Of a stretch of 64,000 nt of DNA, positions 41,482 through 49,335 are shown in pieces (the stretch's first letter is position 1; each line of letters begins with the position of its first letter). Source of the DNA: Glycomyces amatae (GTDB lineage Bacteria > Actinomycetota > Actinomycetes > Mycobacteriales > Micromonosporaceae); assembly GCF_020991375.1 (NCBI RefSeq), contig NZ_JAJLQZ010000017.1:1-64000 (forward strand), given 5' to 3'. The notes beneath the pieces were generated by a model that did not search any database, had not been told where the DNA came from, and was given only the letters and a program-made list of their open reading frames with translations. Both the position numbers and the translations under genes were made by a program.

Positions 41482-41607
41482 GGAGAACTCCTCGAAAGCG
41501 ACTGTCGGATAAGTGGCTGTCATCCTAAGCGATGTTGTGCCCGTTGCCTCACCCACGTACGATTCACGTTGAAACCCGGTTTCCCAGTTGTGGATGAGGT
41601 GTCCCAG

Positions 41608-43146
41608 ATGCCCCCCAGGCAACCACCGCGGCCCGCCCCACGGCCTTCCAAGGCGCCCAGCAGAGGCGGCGCGAAAGGCGGGGCCGCCCGAGGCGGGGCG
41701 AAAGGCGCCGCCAAGGGCGGTGCGAAGGGCGGCGCCAAGGCGGGCGGCGTCCGCAAGGCCGCGCCCGCGAAGGCGGCGCCCCGGGGCGCGCGCCAGCCCG
41801 CGGGCCGGGGGGCCACCGCCGAGCAGCTGCGCCAGCAGCGGCTCATGATGGACCAGCAGCGGCGCCAGCGCGAGGCCCGGTGGTGGGCGATCAACCAGCA
41901 CGCCATGAAGGACCTGCACTCGCGGCAGCACCACGCGGCCGGGGGCGAGGCGATCGGGACGATCCTCAACGCCGACCGGCGGATGCGCTGGCGGACCTCG
42001 CGCGCGATCGGCGCGATCACTTTACTGATCCTGGCGTTCTTCTTCACCTCGATGTCCATCGGCGCGCAGAACCTGGGCATCGCCGTGCTCGCGTTCCTGT
42101 GCCTGGCCGGGTGCATCGCGTTCTTCACCGTGGAGCACTCGGCGCGGCGCTTCCCGCAGCCGGTCCCGGCGCCGCCGATCATCGGGCAGCACCGGCTCGA
42201 GGACCTCATCGTCGAGGACGACCCGCCGCGGCCCCCGGCCGCGAAGGACCGGGCGCCGGGCACGATCGACGCGCTCGACGACATGTTCGAGGCTCCGCCG
42301 CGGCCGGAGGCGGGACCCGCGGCGAGGCCCGCGGCCGCGCCTGTGCCTGCGCCGGAACCGGAGACGGCGCCGAAGGCCGCTGAGCCCCCCGCCCCGCCCG
42401 GGCCCGCCGCGCAGGCGGCCGAACCGGCGGGTCCGACGCCCGAACCGGCGGCGGGCGAGCCCGTCGAGCCGTCGCCCCCCGAGGCGCCGCGGGCGGCCGC
42501 CGCGGCGATGCCCGCGCCCGTGATCGTCACCGAACCGGTGCGGCCCCTCGCCGAGCCGGCCGATCCCCCGCCCGCAGCGTTCACGCTGCCGACCGAGCAG
42601 GTCGGCGGTGCGGAGGCGCCCCCGGCCGGGGACGCGCCCGCCAAGGGGCCCATCGCCGAAGCCGTCACCCGGCTCAAGGCGCCCTCGCCGCCGCGCCAGC
42701 GCGACTCGTCCGAGGGCCGGGGCACCGCCGCCGACCTCGCGGCGATGCTCCTGTCGGAGGAGCGGCTCGGGGGCACCGACGTCACCGACGTCGCGGCCAC
42801 GCTCATCGTCGCCGACCTCCAGCGGTCCGTCGAGTTCTACACGGACGCCCTGGGCCTCCAGGTCGCCGACCGGACCGAGGAGGCCGCCGTGCTCGACGCC
42901 GGGTTCGGGAAGATCCTGCTGTGGGAGCGGCCCGACGCGCCCCCGGGCGAGACCGGCGTCATGCATCTGACCTTCGAGGTCGGCGACATCGACGCGACGT
43001 TCGCGGAGATGAACGAGGCCGGCGTCGAGTTCCTGCACCTGCCGCGCACCGCGCTGCTGGGGAAGAACTACCAGATGCGGGCCGCGGCCTTCCGCGACCC
43101 GGACGGGCACGGCCTGGCCATCACCGAGCACCGGGAGCGCGAGTAG
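41608..43146 (+). CDS. Membrane protein fused to a glyoxalase/VOC domain
   Basis: 512 aa; ATG chosen with GAGGTG seven nt upstream. Order of parts: residues 1-75, a Pro-then-Lys/Gly/Ala repeat (AKGGAARGGAKGAAKGGAKGGAK) resembling histone-H1-like tails; residues 75-125, a Gln/Arg-rich helix; two adjacent membrane helices about 133-175 (AIGAITLLILAFFFTSMSI and GIAVLAFLCLAGCIAFFTV); a ~200-residue Pro/Ala/Glu linker; residues ~395-512, a VOC domain (VAATLIVADLQRSVEFYTDALGLQVADR ... VMHLTFEVGDID ... AAFRDPDGHGLAITEH). A His and Glu at likely metal positions are present. The combination is unfamiliar to me. It contains a TTA codon at 42022-42024. Confidence 0.8.
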   Translation: MPPRQPPRPAPRPSKAPSRGGAKGGAARGGAKGAAKGGAKGGAKAGGVRKAAPAKAAPRGARQPAGRGATAEQLRQQRLMMDQQRRQREARWWAINQHAMKDLHSRQHHAAGGEAIGTILNADRRMRWRTSRAIGAITLLILAFFFTSMSIGAQNLGIAVLAFLCLAGCIAFFTVEHSARRFPQPVPAPPIIGQHRLEDLIVEDDPPRPPAAKDRAPGTIDALDDMFEAPPRPEAGPAARPAAAPVPAPEPETAPKAAEPPAPPGPAAQAAEPAGPTPEPAAGEPVEPSPPEAPRAAAAAMPAPVIVTEPVRPLAEPADPPPAAFTLPTEQVGGAEAPPAGDAPAKGPIAEAVTRLKAPSPPRQRDSSEGRGTAADLAAMLLSEERLGGTDVTDVAATLIVADLQRSVEFYTDALGLQVADRTEEAAVLDAGFGKILLWERPDAPPGETGVMHLTFEVGDIDATFAEMNEAGVEFLHLPRTALLGKNYQMRAAAFRDPDGHGLAITEHRERE

Positions 43147-43181
43147 CGGACGCCGTTCCCGCCGAAGGAGAGTGACGCCCG

Positions 43182-44201
43182 ATGCTGATCGTCGGCGAGA
43201 TCCACACGGGGCTGCTGCCGCACTCGCGCCCGCTCACGCCCGAGGAGGCCCGCGCGGCCCTGTCGCTCGCGGTGGGCGAGACCGTCGTGCAGTGGGCCAG
43301 GCCCGTCCCGCACACCGCGTCGCCGACGCTCCTGCACGGCGTCGACTGCCGGCTCCCGCTGGGGCCCAAGCCGGGGAACCGGCACGCCGTCGAGCAGGCC
43401 GGCGGGGCGGTGCGGGCCGTGGGCACCGTGTGCTCGCGGGCGGTGCTCACCGGCGGCCACCTGCTCCAGGGCTCGTCGTGGACGGCGGTGTCGCCGCCGC
43501 GGCAGCCGCGCCGGATGCCCTGGTCGTACTACCTGGCGCACCCCGGGACGCTGGAGACGATCGGGAGTTTCGACGCCCGGCGCCTCGCCGAGGGGTACCT
43601 GGTGGCCGAGCACCGGCGCGACCGGTCGGGGCTGCTGGACGCGGCCGCGATCGCGCGGCACTCGATCACCGACGTCCTCTCCCGTTCCGTGCTCGACCAG
43701 CGGCCCCCGATCAAGACGGGGTCGACCCGGCTGCGGTGGGCCGCGATCGCCGATCCCGGTGCGGGCAAGGCGGTCGCGTTCCGGCTGGTCGGGACCGACC
43801 GGCGGCGCATGAGCATGGTGACCGGGGCGATCGAGCCCGAGCACGTGGCGGCCGCGGCCGAGGACCTGGCCGTCCACGACTGGCTGCTCAGCGCGGTGGC
43901 GGCCCGGATCGCCCTGGCGAAGATCGGCGAGGACCCGCGGCACACGCTGCGGACCCTGCGGCCCGTCGTCGACCACCTGCTGCACCTGTGGGCGGCGGGG
44001 GCGCGCACCGCGCGGGACCTGGAGTTCATGTGGGACTCGCTGGAGCGGCGGCCGGGCCTGACCGGGCAGTGGCGCAGCATGACCGAGCGGGTCCGCTCGC
44101 AGATCGACTACGGCGCGGCCGACATCGCCGCGCAGATGCTCGACATGATGGAGCGGCGCCAGCGGCAGGCCGGCGGCACCGGCGACCCGTACTACCGCTA
44201 A
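43182..44201 (+). CDS. SCO2521-like protein of unknown function
   Basis: 339 aa. It starts MLIVGEIHTGLLPHSRPLTPEEA, preceded by AAGGAGAG. I recognise the overall protein and its neighbours as the set named after Streptomyces coelicolor SCO2521-SCO2524, from memory. No enzyme motif is obvious: alternating strands in the first third, basic middle (RRMPWSYYLAHPG; STRLRWAAIAD) and a helical C-terminal third. Its stop overlaps that of the convergent next gene by 4 bp. Only 35 bp separate it from the VOC fusion gene, so those two may be cotranscribed. Confidence 0.65.
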   Translation: MLIVGEIHTGLLPHSRPLTPEEARAALSLAVGETVVQWARPVPHTASPTLLHGVDCRLPLGPKPGNRHAVEQAGGAVRAVGTVCSRAVLTGGHLLQGSSWTAVSPPRQPRRMPWSYYLAHPGTLETIGSFDARRLAEGYLVAEHRRDRSGLLDAAAIARHSITDVLSRSVLDQRPPIKTGSTRLRWAAIADPGAGKAVAFRLVGTDRRRMSMVTGAIEPEHVAAAAEDLAVHDWLLSAVAARIALAKIGEDPRHTLRTLRPVVDHLLHLWAAGARTARDLEFMWDSLERRPGLTGQWRSMTERVRSQIDYGAADIAAQMLDMMERRQRQAGGTGDPYYR

Positions 44202-45193
44202 AGGGGCCCTTGGAAGATGTAGGTGAGCCGGTCGACGAGCTCGTCCGGGAGGGCCGCGCCCTCGCGGGCGGCGGACTTGCGGATCGACTCGACCGCCCCC
44301 GCGTCGGGGCGGACGGCCCCGCAGATGACGCGGACGGCGTGCTCGACCTCGAGGAAGTCCACCGACAGGACCGAGACGGTCCGGTAGGCCGGGAACGGGA
44401 ACGCGTCGGCCTTCAGCTGGAGGATCGGCGGCATGGCCGCCCACGTCTCGGGGAAGCGGGCCGAGCGCGCCCGGTCGGGGTCGTGGCCGTGCTCGACGGG
44501 CACGACCGCGTCGACCGGTTCGGGCACCCCGATGCGGCGGCCCTGGTCGCGCAGGACGCCCAGGCGCAGCAGCTGCCAGACCGAGGCGAGCATCGGGCAG
44601 GACCAGCGCCGGCCCTGCTCGGTGTCGTTCCACAGTTCGACGTCGAGGAACACCGAGTGCTCGCGGCGGGCGTTCTGGCTCGGCGGGACCCACTGGTCGG
44701 CGGCGCCCATGGCGACGCGCTTGGGCTTGGGGCTGGGGACGCCGTTGCACAGCCAGCCCGAGCGCGCCACGGGCGGGCGGGAGCCGTTGGTCCCCGGGGG
44801 CGGTTCGAACACGATCCGGTCGGCGACCAGGCCGGCCAGGTCGAGGCCGCCCATCCGGGCGCACGCGGACTCGCGGGCGAGGTAGTCGATGCGCAGCCCC
44901 GCGTCGGCGGCGGCCTCGGTGACCACGGCGATGAGCTTCTCGGGCGAGGGCAGGTCCTGGTGGAAGTAGTCGTCGACGAGGTAGCAGGTGCTGACGCGGG
45001 GCGTGCGGCCGCCGAGGCGCCGGGTCAGGGCCTCGGTGGTGCCGTGGACCCAGGCCGCGGCCGAGGCCATCTCCTCCTTGAGGGCGTCGGGCCGGGCCAG
45101 GTCGTCGGCGTAGAGGTGCCCCACCTCGATCGACAGGTGGGACATGCCGAAGCGTTCGGTGCGCTGCTTGGCGCTGGTCTCCTCGTACGTCAT
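44198..45193 (-). CDS. SCO2522-like protein of unknown function
   Basis: 331 aa from MTYEETSAKQRTERFGMSHLSIE, ATG overlapping the stop of the P-loop gene (ATGA). Longer frames upstream run through that gene in another phase. The N-terminal half has an alternating alpha/beta look (MSHLSIEVGHLY, RVSTCYLVDDYFHQDLPSP, KLIAVVTEAAADAGLRIDYLARES) with Asp pairs in a DDYF motif. The C-terminal half is hydrophobic/aromatic and includes MLASVWQLLRLGVL and VSVLSVDFLEVEHAVRVI. I know no function. Third gene of a tightly coupled three-gene operon. Confidence 0.7.
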   Translation of the reverse strand: MTYEETSAKQRTERFGMSHLSIEVGHLYADDLARPDALKEEMASAAAWVHGTTEALTRRLGGRTPRVSTCYLVDDYFHQDLPSPEKLIAVVTEAAADAGLRIDYLARESACARMGGLDLAGLVADRIVFEPPPGTNGSRPPVARSGWLCNGVPSPKPKRVAMGAADQWVPPSQNARREHSVFLDVELWNDTEQGRRWSCPMLASVWQLLRLGVLRDQGRRIGVPEPVDAVVPVEHGHDPDRARSARFPETWAAMPPILQLKADAFPFPAYRTVSVLSVDFLEVEHAVRVICGAVRPDAGAVESIRKSAAREGAALPDELVDRLTYIFQGPL

Positions 45194-46134
45194 TCGATCC
45201 CCCGGGCGAGGGCCTCCAGGCCCGGCGCGAACAGCTCCTCGGCGGAGCGCGCGGCCAGTTCCGAGAAGGCCTTGACGGTCTCGTGGTTGGCGATGTCGAG
45301 GGTGACGGTGTCGGCGTCGGTGAGGATCTGCTCGCGCCACTGGAGCACGGGGTCGAGGGGGACCGAGCCGAGCAGGTTCATGCGCCCGAGCTTGAGGCGC
45401 GCGGCCATCTGGTGCAGGTCGGCGTCGATCTTGCGCAGCCAGCGGACCTGGGTGGGCTTGAGGCCGGAGAGGTCGGCGCCGTCGGGGTCGACGACCGCGG
45501 TGCGCACGTAGCGGATCGAGGCCAGGAGCTTGCGCTGGTACTCGTCGCCGAGGCCCTTGCTGGTCTCGACCAGGCCGCGTTCGCCGTAGACGAGCGAGTG
45601 GGCGGCGAGCACGTGCTGCTTGGTCCAGCGGTGGTAGACGATCCAGCGCCACGGCAGGTTCGCCAGCTCGGGGCGGGCGGTGGCGGCCATGACCATCTCG
45701 GTGGCGTGGGAGCGGCCCGCGCTGAGGTCGACGATGACGAGGTCGAACTCGCGCGAGAGCTCCTGGAGGAGGTCGACGCAGCGGTCGACGGTGGTGTCGT
45801 CGCCGGGGAACTCCGAGCCGTCGGCGTCCCCGGGGCACAGGACGAGCTCGCCCGCGCCGTCGGGCCGCGCCTGGAGCTCGGTGCGGTCGCTCTCGGCCCA
45901 CACCGAGTGGCGCTCGGGCTCGGAGGCGAGGTCCTGGAGGTACTCGTGGATGCCGTTGCCGTGGGTGCCGTGGGCGAGGTCGTCGATGGCGAAGATCGCG
46001 CCGGCCGTGGGCGAACCGAAGTCGAAGTCCACATAGCACACGTTGTGGCCCTGGAGGGCGCGGCGGAAGGCCAGGTTGCACGAGGAGACCGAGCGGCCCG
46101 TGCCCCCCTTGTCCGAGGTCGCGAACAGCAGCAT
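45190..46134 (-). CDS. SCO2523-like variant P-loop ATPase (ParA/MinD-like)
   Basis: 314 aa; the ATG with GGAG seven nt upstream is chosen over a GTG two codons earlier. The N-terminus MLLFATSDKGGTGRSVS is a deviant Walker A: the signature Lys (K9) of the ParA/MinD class is kept but the usual catalytic GKS/GKT Lys is Arg (R14). CYVDFDFGSPT is the switch I-like segment and FDLVIVDLSAGRSH the Walker A' region. This belongs to the SIMIBI P-loop class, whose members position cargo or switch partners by nucleotide-dependent dimerisation. The Arg substitution suggests altered hydrolysis or nucleotide binding only. Coupled to the genes on both sides by short overlaps or gaps. Confidence 0.8.
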   Translation of the reverse strand: MLLFATSDKGGTGRSVSSCNLAFRRALQGHNVCYVDFDFGSPTAGAIFAIDDLAHGTHGNGIHEYLQDLASEPERHSVWAESDRTELQARPDGAGELVLCPGDADGSEFPGDDTTVDRCVDLLQELSREFDLVIVDLSAGRSHATEMVMAATARPELANLPWRWIVYHRWTKQHVLAAHSLVYGERGLVETSKGLGDEYQRKLLASIRYVRTAVVDPDGADLSGLKPTQVRWLRKIDADLHQMAARLKLGRMNLLGSVPLDPVLQWREQILTDADTVTLDIANHETVKAFSELAARSAEELFAPGLEALARGIE

Positions 46135-46136
46135 CG

Positions 46137-48002
46137 TCACACTCCGGTCTCGGCGTCGCGGCCGGCCGCGATGAGCCGGTCCAGGTCGATGAGGGCCTTG
46201 ACGCCGAGCGCGAAGGCGGTGCCGGGGCGCTCGTCGACGACGTCCTTGGCGTGGCGGATGGTCAGGCCGACCGAGCGGATCTCCTGCGCCAGGGCGGGGC
46301 CGGCGTTCGCCGAGCCGCGCAGCAGCTCCTGGTCGTAGACGTGCTCGGCCTCGACGAGGAGTTCGTGCGCGAGGTCCTCCAGGGGCCGCGAGCGGGCCGG
46401 TTCGGAGGTCGCGAACTGGGCGGCGAGCACCATCGCCTCGACCACGCGGATGGTGAAGTGCCAGGAGGGGGCGTCGAACCGGTTGGGGAGCTCGGTGAAG
46501 ACCTGCTGCGGCTGGTCCCACAGGCGCGCGGCCCGCCCCTCGCGCAGGCGCCGGCGCGCCAGGTGGTCCCACACTTGGTCGGCCACTTCGAGCAGTTCGG
46601 CGCGGGCCTCGATGGTGACCAGGAGGCCGGCGGCGTGGTAGAGGCGCTTGAGCAGCAGCGGCGCGAAGTCGACCATGTTCCAGATCATGGCCGGGCCGTC
46701 GAGCTTCTCGATGCCGGCCAGTTCGGCCCTGACGCCCGGGAAGTGCATCTCGATGGCGCGGTCGCGCCTGAGGGGGCGGCGGGTGATGCGGCCGCGGTTG
46801 GCGAGCTCGGTGAGGACCTCGCCGAGGCGGATGAGGTCGTCGTCGCCGCCGCGGGAGGCGCCGAACGTGTCGGTGGCGACGGCGCAGACCAGCAGCGAGT
46901 AGTAGTCGTACTCCAGGCCGTCGGTGGTGCGCCAGGGGACGTCCTCGAGGGGCCATTTGGAGCCGCCGCCGAAGGAGGCGACCATGGCCCAGTAGCGGCG
47001 GGTGACGTCCATGCGCAGCTGGAGGGATTGCGCGAGGCGCTGCTCCTCCTCGGTGAGGAGGTTGCGGCGCATGACCCGCGGCGAGAAGAGGGTGGCGATG
47101 GCCTCCAGGGCGACCACGGTGAAGTACAGGTAGGGGGCGTCCTCGGCGCGGCCGGTGCGCTGGGTGGAGGTGTCGGAGACGTCGAGGATGTCCGGGGCGT
47201 CCTCGACGACGGACCAGGACCAGCCGATCTCGAACAGCTTCGTGGGGGCCGCGACGCCCGCGTGGCCTCCCGAGCCGACGGTGATGTTGCGCAGGGACGC
47301 GATGATCTCCTCGGAGGCGTCGCGGAAGCGGCGCACGATCTTGCGGTCGGGCTGGCCGTCGACGTTGATGAGGGCGATGAGCTGGCGCCCGAAGTCGTCG
47401 TCGGCGTCGAAGGTGGACACCGCGAAGGACCGCAGCAGGCCGGTGATCGCGCCCAGGAGGCGGCGGTGGACGGCCTTCTCGACCTTCGTGAACTCGTCGG
47501 CGAGGTCGTCGCGGGACATGCGGTCGACGGTGGGGGCGAAGTCGGACAGGAAGGTGAGGGACGCGAGGCACAGCGGGATCGCGAGCGCGAAGCCCTCGGT
47601 GACGTCGATGGCGCGCTGCTCGGGGTTGGCCTGCCGGGTGCGGTCGACCCGGTGCATGTTGGAGCCGCCGGAGTAGACGGGCACGCCCGCGTCGTCGACG
47701 TGGCGCTCCATGTACTCCTTGACGAAGCGCATGATGCGGATGGGGATCTCGACGGCGTCGCCGAGGCCGCCGAGGGCGTCGAGCACGGGGTCGCTGGTGG
47801 CGTCGGGGTCGGCGTAGTTGAGCTCGACGAGCTCCTGGGCCGGGTAGAGCAGGCACAGCAGCTGCTGGGCGTCGCCGACGGCGTCGGAGTCGTTGCGCCC
47901 GCCCCAGTGCCACTCCTTGTGCCTGCCGCCGTCCTCGGCGGGCCGCCAGCTGTAGGCGACCTGCGCCTTCCAGATGTCGAGGAGCTGTTGCCGAGGCTGC
48001 AT
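46137..48002 (-). CDS. SCO2524-like large soluble protein of unknown function
   Basis: 621 aa from MQPRQQLLDIWKAQVAYSWRP; the ribosome binding site is weak and a GTG two codons earlier is possible. It is mostly alpha-helical, without membrane helices or enzyme motifs I recognise. Notable segments are EWHWGGRNDSDAVGDAQQLLCLLYP near the N-terminus, VPVYSGGSNMHRVDRTRQANPEQRAIDVTEGFALAIPL-like sequence in the middle, and VVEAMVLAAQFATSEPARSRP near the end. It is the first gene of the operon and ends where the variant P-loop ATPase begins, so it is likely its partner. Homologues are known to me only as SCO2524-type proteins in actinomycetes. Confidence 0.7.
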   Translation of the reverse strand: MQPRQQLLDIWKAQVAYSWRPAEDGGRHKEWHWGGRNDSDAVGDAQQLLCLLYPAQELVELNYADPDATSDPVLDALGGLGDAVEIPIRIMRFVKEYMERHVDDAGVPVYSGGSNMHRVDRTRQANPEQRAIDVTEGFALAIPLCLASLTFLSDFAPTVDRMSRDDLADEFTKVEKAVHRRLLGAITGLLRSFAVSTFDADDDFGRQLIALINVDGQPDRKIVRRFRDASEEIIASLRNITVGSGGHAGVAAPTKLFEIGWSWSVVEDAPDILDVSDTSTQRTGRAEDAPYLYFTVVALEAIATLFSPRVMRRNLLTEEEQRLAQSLQLRMDVTRRYWAMVASFGGGSKWPLEDVPWRTTDGLEYDYYSLLVCAVATDTFGASRGGDDDLIRLGEVLTELANRGRITRRPLRRDRAIEMHFPGVRAELAGIEKLDGPAMIWNMVDFAPLLLKRLYHAAGLLVTIEARAELLEVADQVWDHLARRRLREGRAARLWDQPQQVFTELPNRFDAPSWHFTIRVVEAMVLAAQFATSEPARSRPLEDLAHELLVEAEHVYDQELLRGSANAGPALAQEIRSVGLTIRHAKDVVDERPGTAFALGVKALIDLDRLIAAGRDAETGV

Positions 48003-48209
48003 CTTCACAGGGGACCACCGCCGAGGGCTCGCAGGACCGAATCGGACCACTTCACTATGGCATGTCGATGCGACGCAAACGGACTCGCAGAACGCGTGTT
48101 GTCGGCTACCCGACAGGAGACGGGGGTACGCGAGGGGGTCTCGCGGCGTCCTATGAGCAGGGACGGCAAACCGGGCGAACCGGTCCCCTTGAAGGCGCGA
48201 GGAGTCGGC

Positions 48210-48407
48210 ATGGTCGAGATGGTACTGGCGGGCGTGATCATCGGCGCCGTGTCGGCCGCCGCCGCGGTCTCCGGCCTCCAGGACCGGCGCCGCCGCAGGG
48301 CGGAGCGGCGCGGGACCGAGGCCCCGGTCTTCGGCGAGCCGATCCCGAGCGGATGGGCGCACACGGCCCGCGGCGACGGGCGCGGCCGCGCCGAAGGCGG
48401 ACGCTAG
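48210..48407 (+). CDS. Small membrane protein of unknown function
   Basis: 65 aa (MVEMVLAGVIIGAVSAAAAVSG then basic QDRRRRRAERRG and a polar tail). One membrane helix at the N-terminus with a cytoplasmic basic flank. GAGGAG six nt before the ATG is a good ribosome binding site. Divergent from the SCO2524-like gene; its stop overlaps the convergent GNAT stop by 4 bp. Confidence 0.6.
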   Translation: MVEMVLAGVIIGAVSAAAAVSGLQDRRRRRAERRGTEAPVFGEPIPSGWAHTARGDGRGRAEGGR

Positions 48408-48925
48408 GCCTTCAGTTCATAGACGCTGCACGGGACCCCGACGCCCGGCACCACGGTCTCCCGCTCCAGGGACATGCCGAGCTTCTCGGCCACGCGGATC
48501 GAGGCGGCGTTCTCGGCGTGGATGCACGAGACCACGCGGTCGAGCCCGAGGTCCCCGAAGGCGAAGCCGGCCACGGCCCGCGCCGCCTCGGGCGCGTAGC
48601 CGCGGCCCCACCGGTCGCGCCTGACGCGCCAACCGAGCTCGGTGGCGGGCAGGATCTCCGGCAGGAAGGACGGGACCGCCAGCGCGGCCCAGCCCACGAA
48701 GGCGCCCGTCGCCGACTCGACGGCGGCGAAGACGCCCCAGCCGTGCTCGTCCCAGTGCGCCGCGGCCTTCGCCGTGCGCGCCTCGGTCTCCTCGGGGGTC
48801 AGCGGGCGGCCGTTCCCGATGTAGCGCATGACCTCCGGGTCGGCGTTGATCGCGGCGAGCGCCTCGGCGTCGGCGACCGCCAAGGGGCGCAGCAGGAGCC
48901 GCTCGGTCCGCAGTTCCACGCTCAT
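48404..48925 (-). CDS. GNAT-family N-acetyltransferase
   Basis: 173 aa. RimJ/RimL-like acetyltransferase: RTERLLLRPLAVADAEALAAINADPEVMRYIGNGRPLT at the N-terminus, acetyl-CoA loop around RRDRWGRGYAPEAARAVAGFAF, then LGLDRVVSCIHAENAASIRVAEKLGM. The target is unknown. Its ATG overlaps the DUF4233 stop by 4 bp, so it is the last gene of the valS-folC-DUF4233 transcript. Confidence 0.9.
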   Translation of the reverse strand: MSVELRTERLLLRPLAVADAEALAAINADPEVMRYIGNGRPLTPEETEARTAKAAAHWDEHGWGVFAAVESATGAFVGWAALAVPSFLPEILPATELGWRVRRDRWGRGYAPEAARAVAGFAFGDLGLDRVVSCIHAENAASIRVAEKLGMSLERETVVPGVGVPCSVYELKA

Positions 48926-49335
48926 CGCCTCGGCGGCTTCCCGAGCTGGATCTTCACGGACCAGCAGTAGGCCCACACCAGCGCGAACACGATCCCGGCC
49001 ACGCCCAGGGCCCAGTGGATCGGCCAGCACGCGATCAGCGCGGCCTGGAGCACCGCGCCCGCGGGCCACACCCAGGGGCGCCGCGACATCCCGGCGAGCA
49101 GGACGCACGCGGCCGTCAGGACCAGGATCGCCACGGTCGCGAACCCGCTGTCCTCCAGCAGGATCCGCATCGGGACGATCCCCAGCAGCAGTGCCAGCGC
49201 CTCGAAGCTCAGCGCCATCGCCGCGAGGCCGCGGGCGGCGCGGGCCGGGTCGCGCAGGCCCGAGCGGGCCGGGTCCGGCTCGGTCCAGGGCGCCTCGGCC
49301 TCTTCGGGCTCCTCGGGGTGCTCGTGCTCAGCCAC
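48922..49335 (-). CDS. DUF4233 membrane protein
   Basis: 137 aa. Acidic N-terminal 40 residues, then four membrane helices (AAMALSFEALALLLGIVPM, FATVAILVLTAACVLLAGM, WVWPAGAVLQAALIACWPI, GVAGIVFALVWAYCWSV). This matches the small membrane protein that follows folC in mycobacteria (Rv2446c) and streptomycetes. Function unknown. It overlaps folC by 8 bp. Confidence 0.88.
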   Translation of the reverse strand: MAEHEHPEEPEEAEAPWTEPDPARSGLRDPARAARGLAAMALSFEALALLLGIVPMRILLEDSGFATVAILVLTAACVLLAGMSRRPWVWPAGAVLQAALIACWPIHWALGVAGIVFALVWAYCWSVKIQLGKPPRR

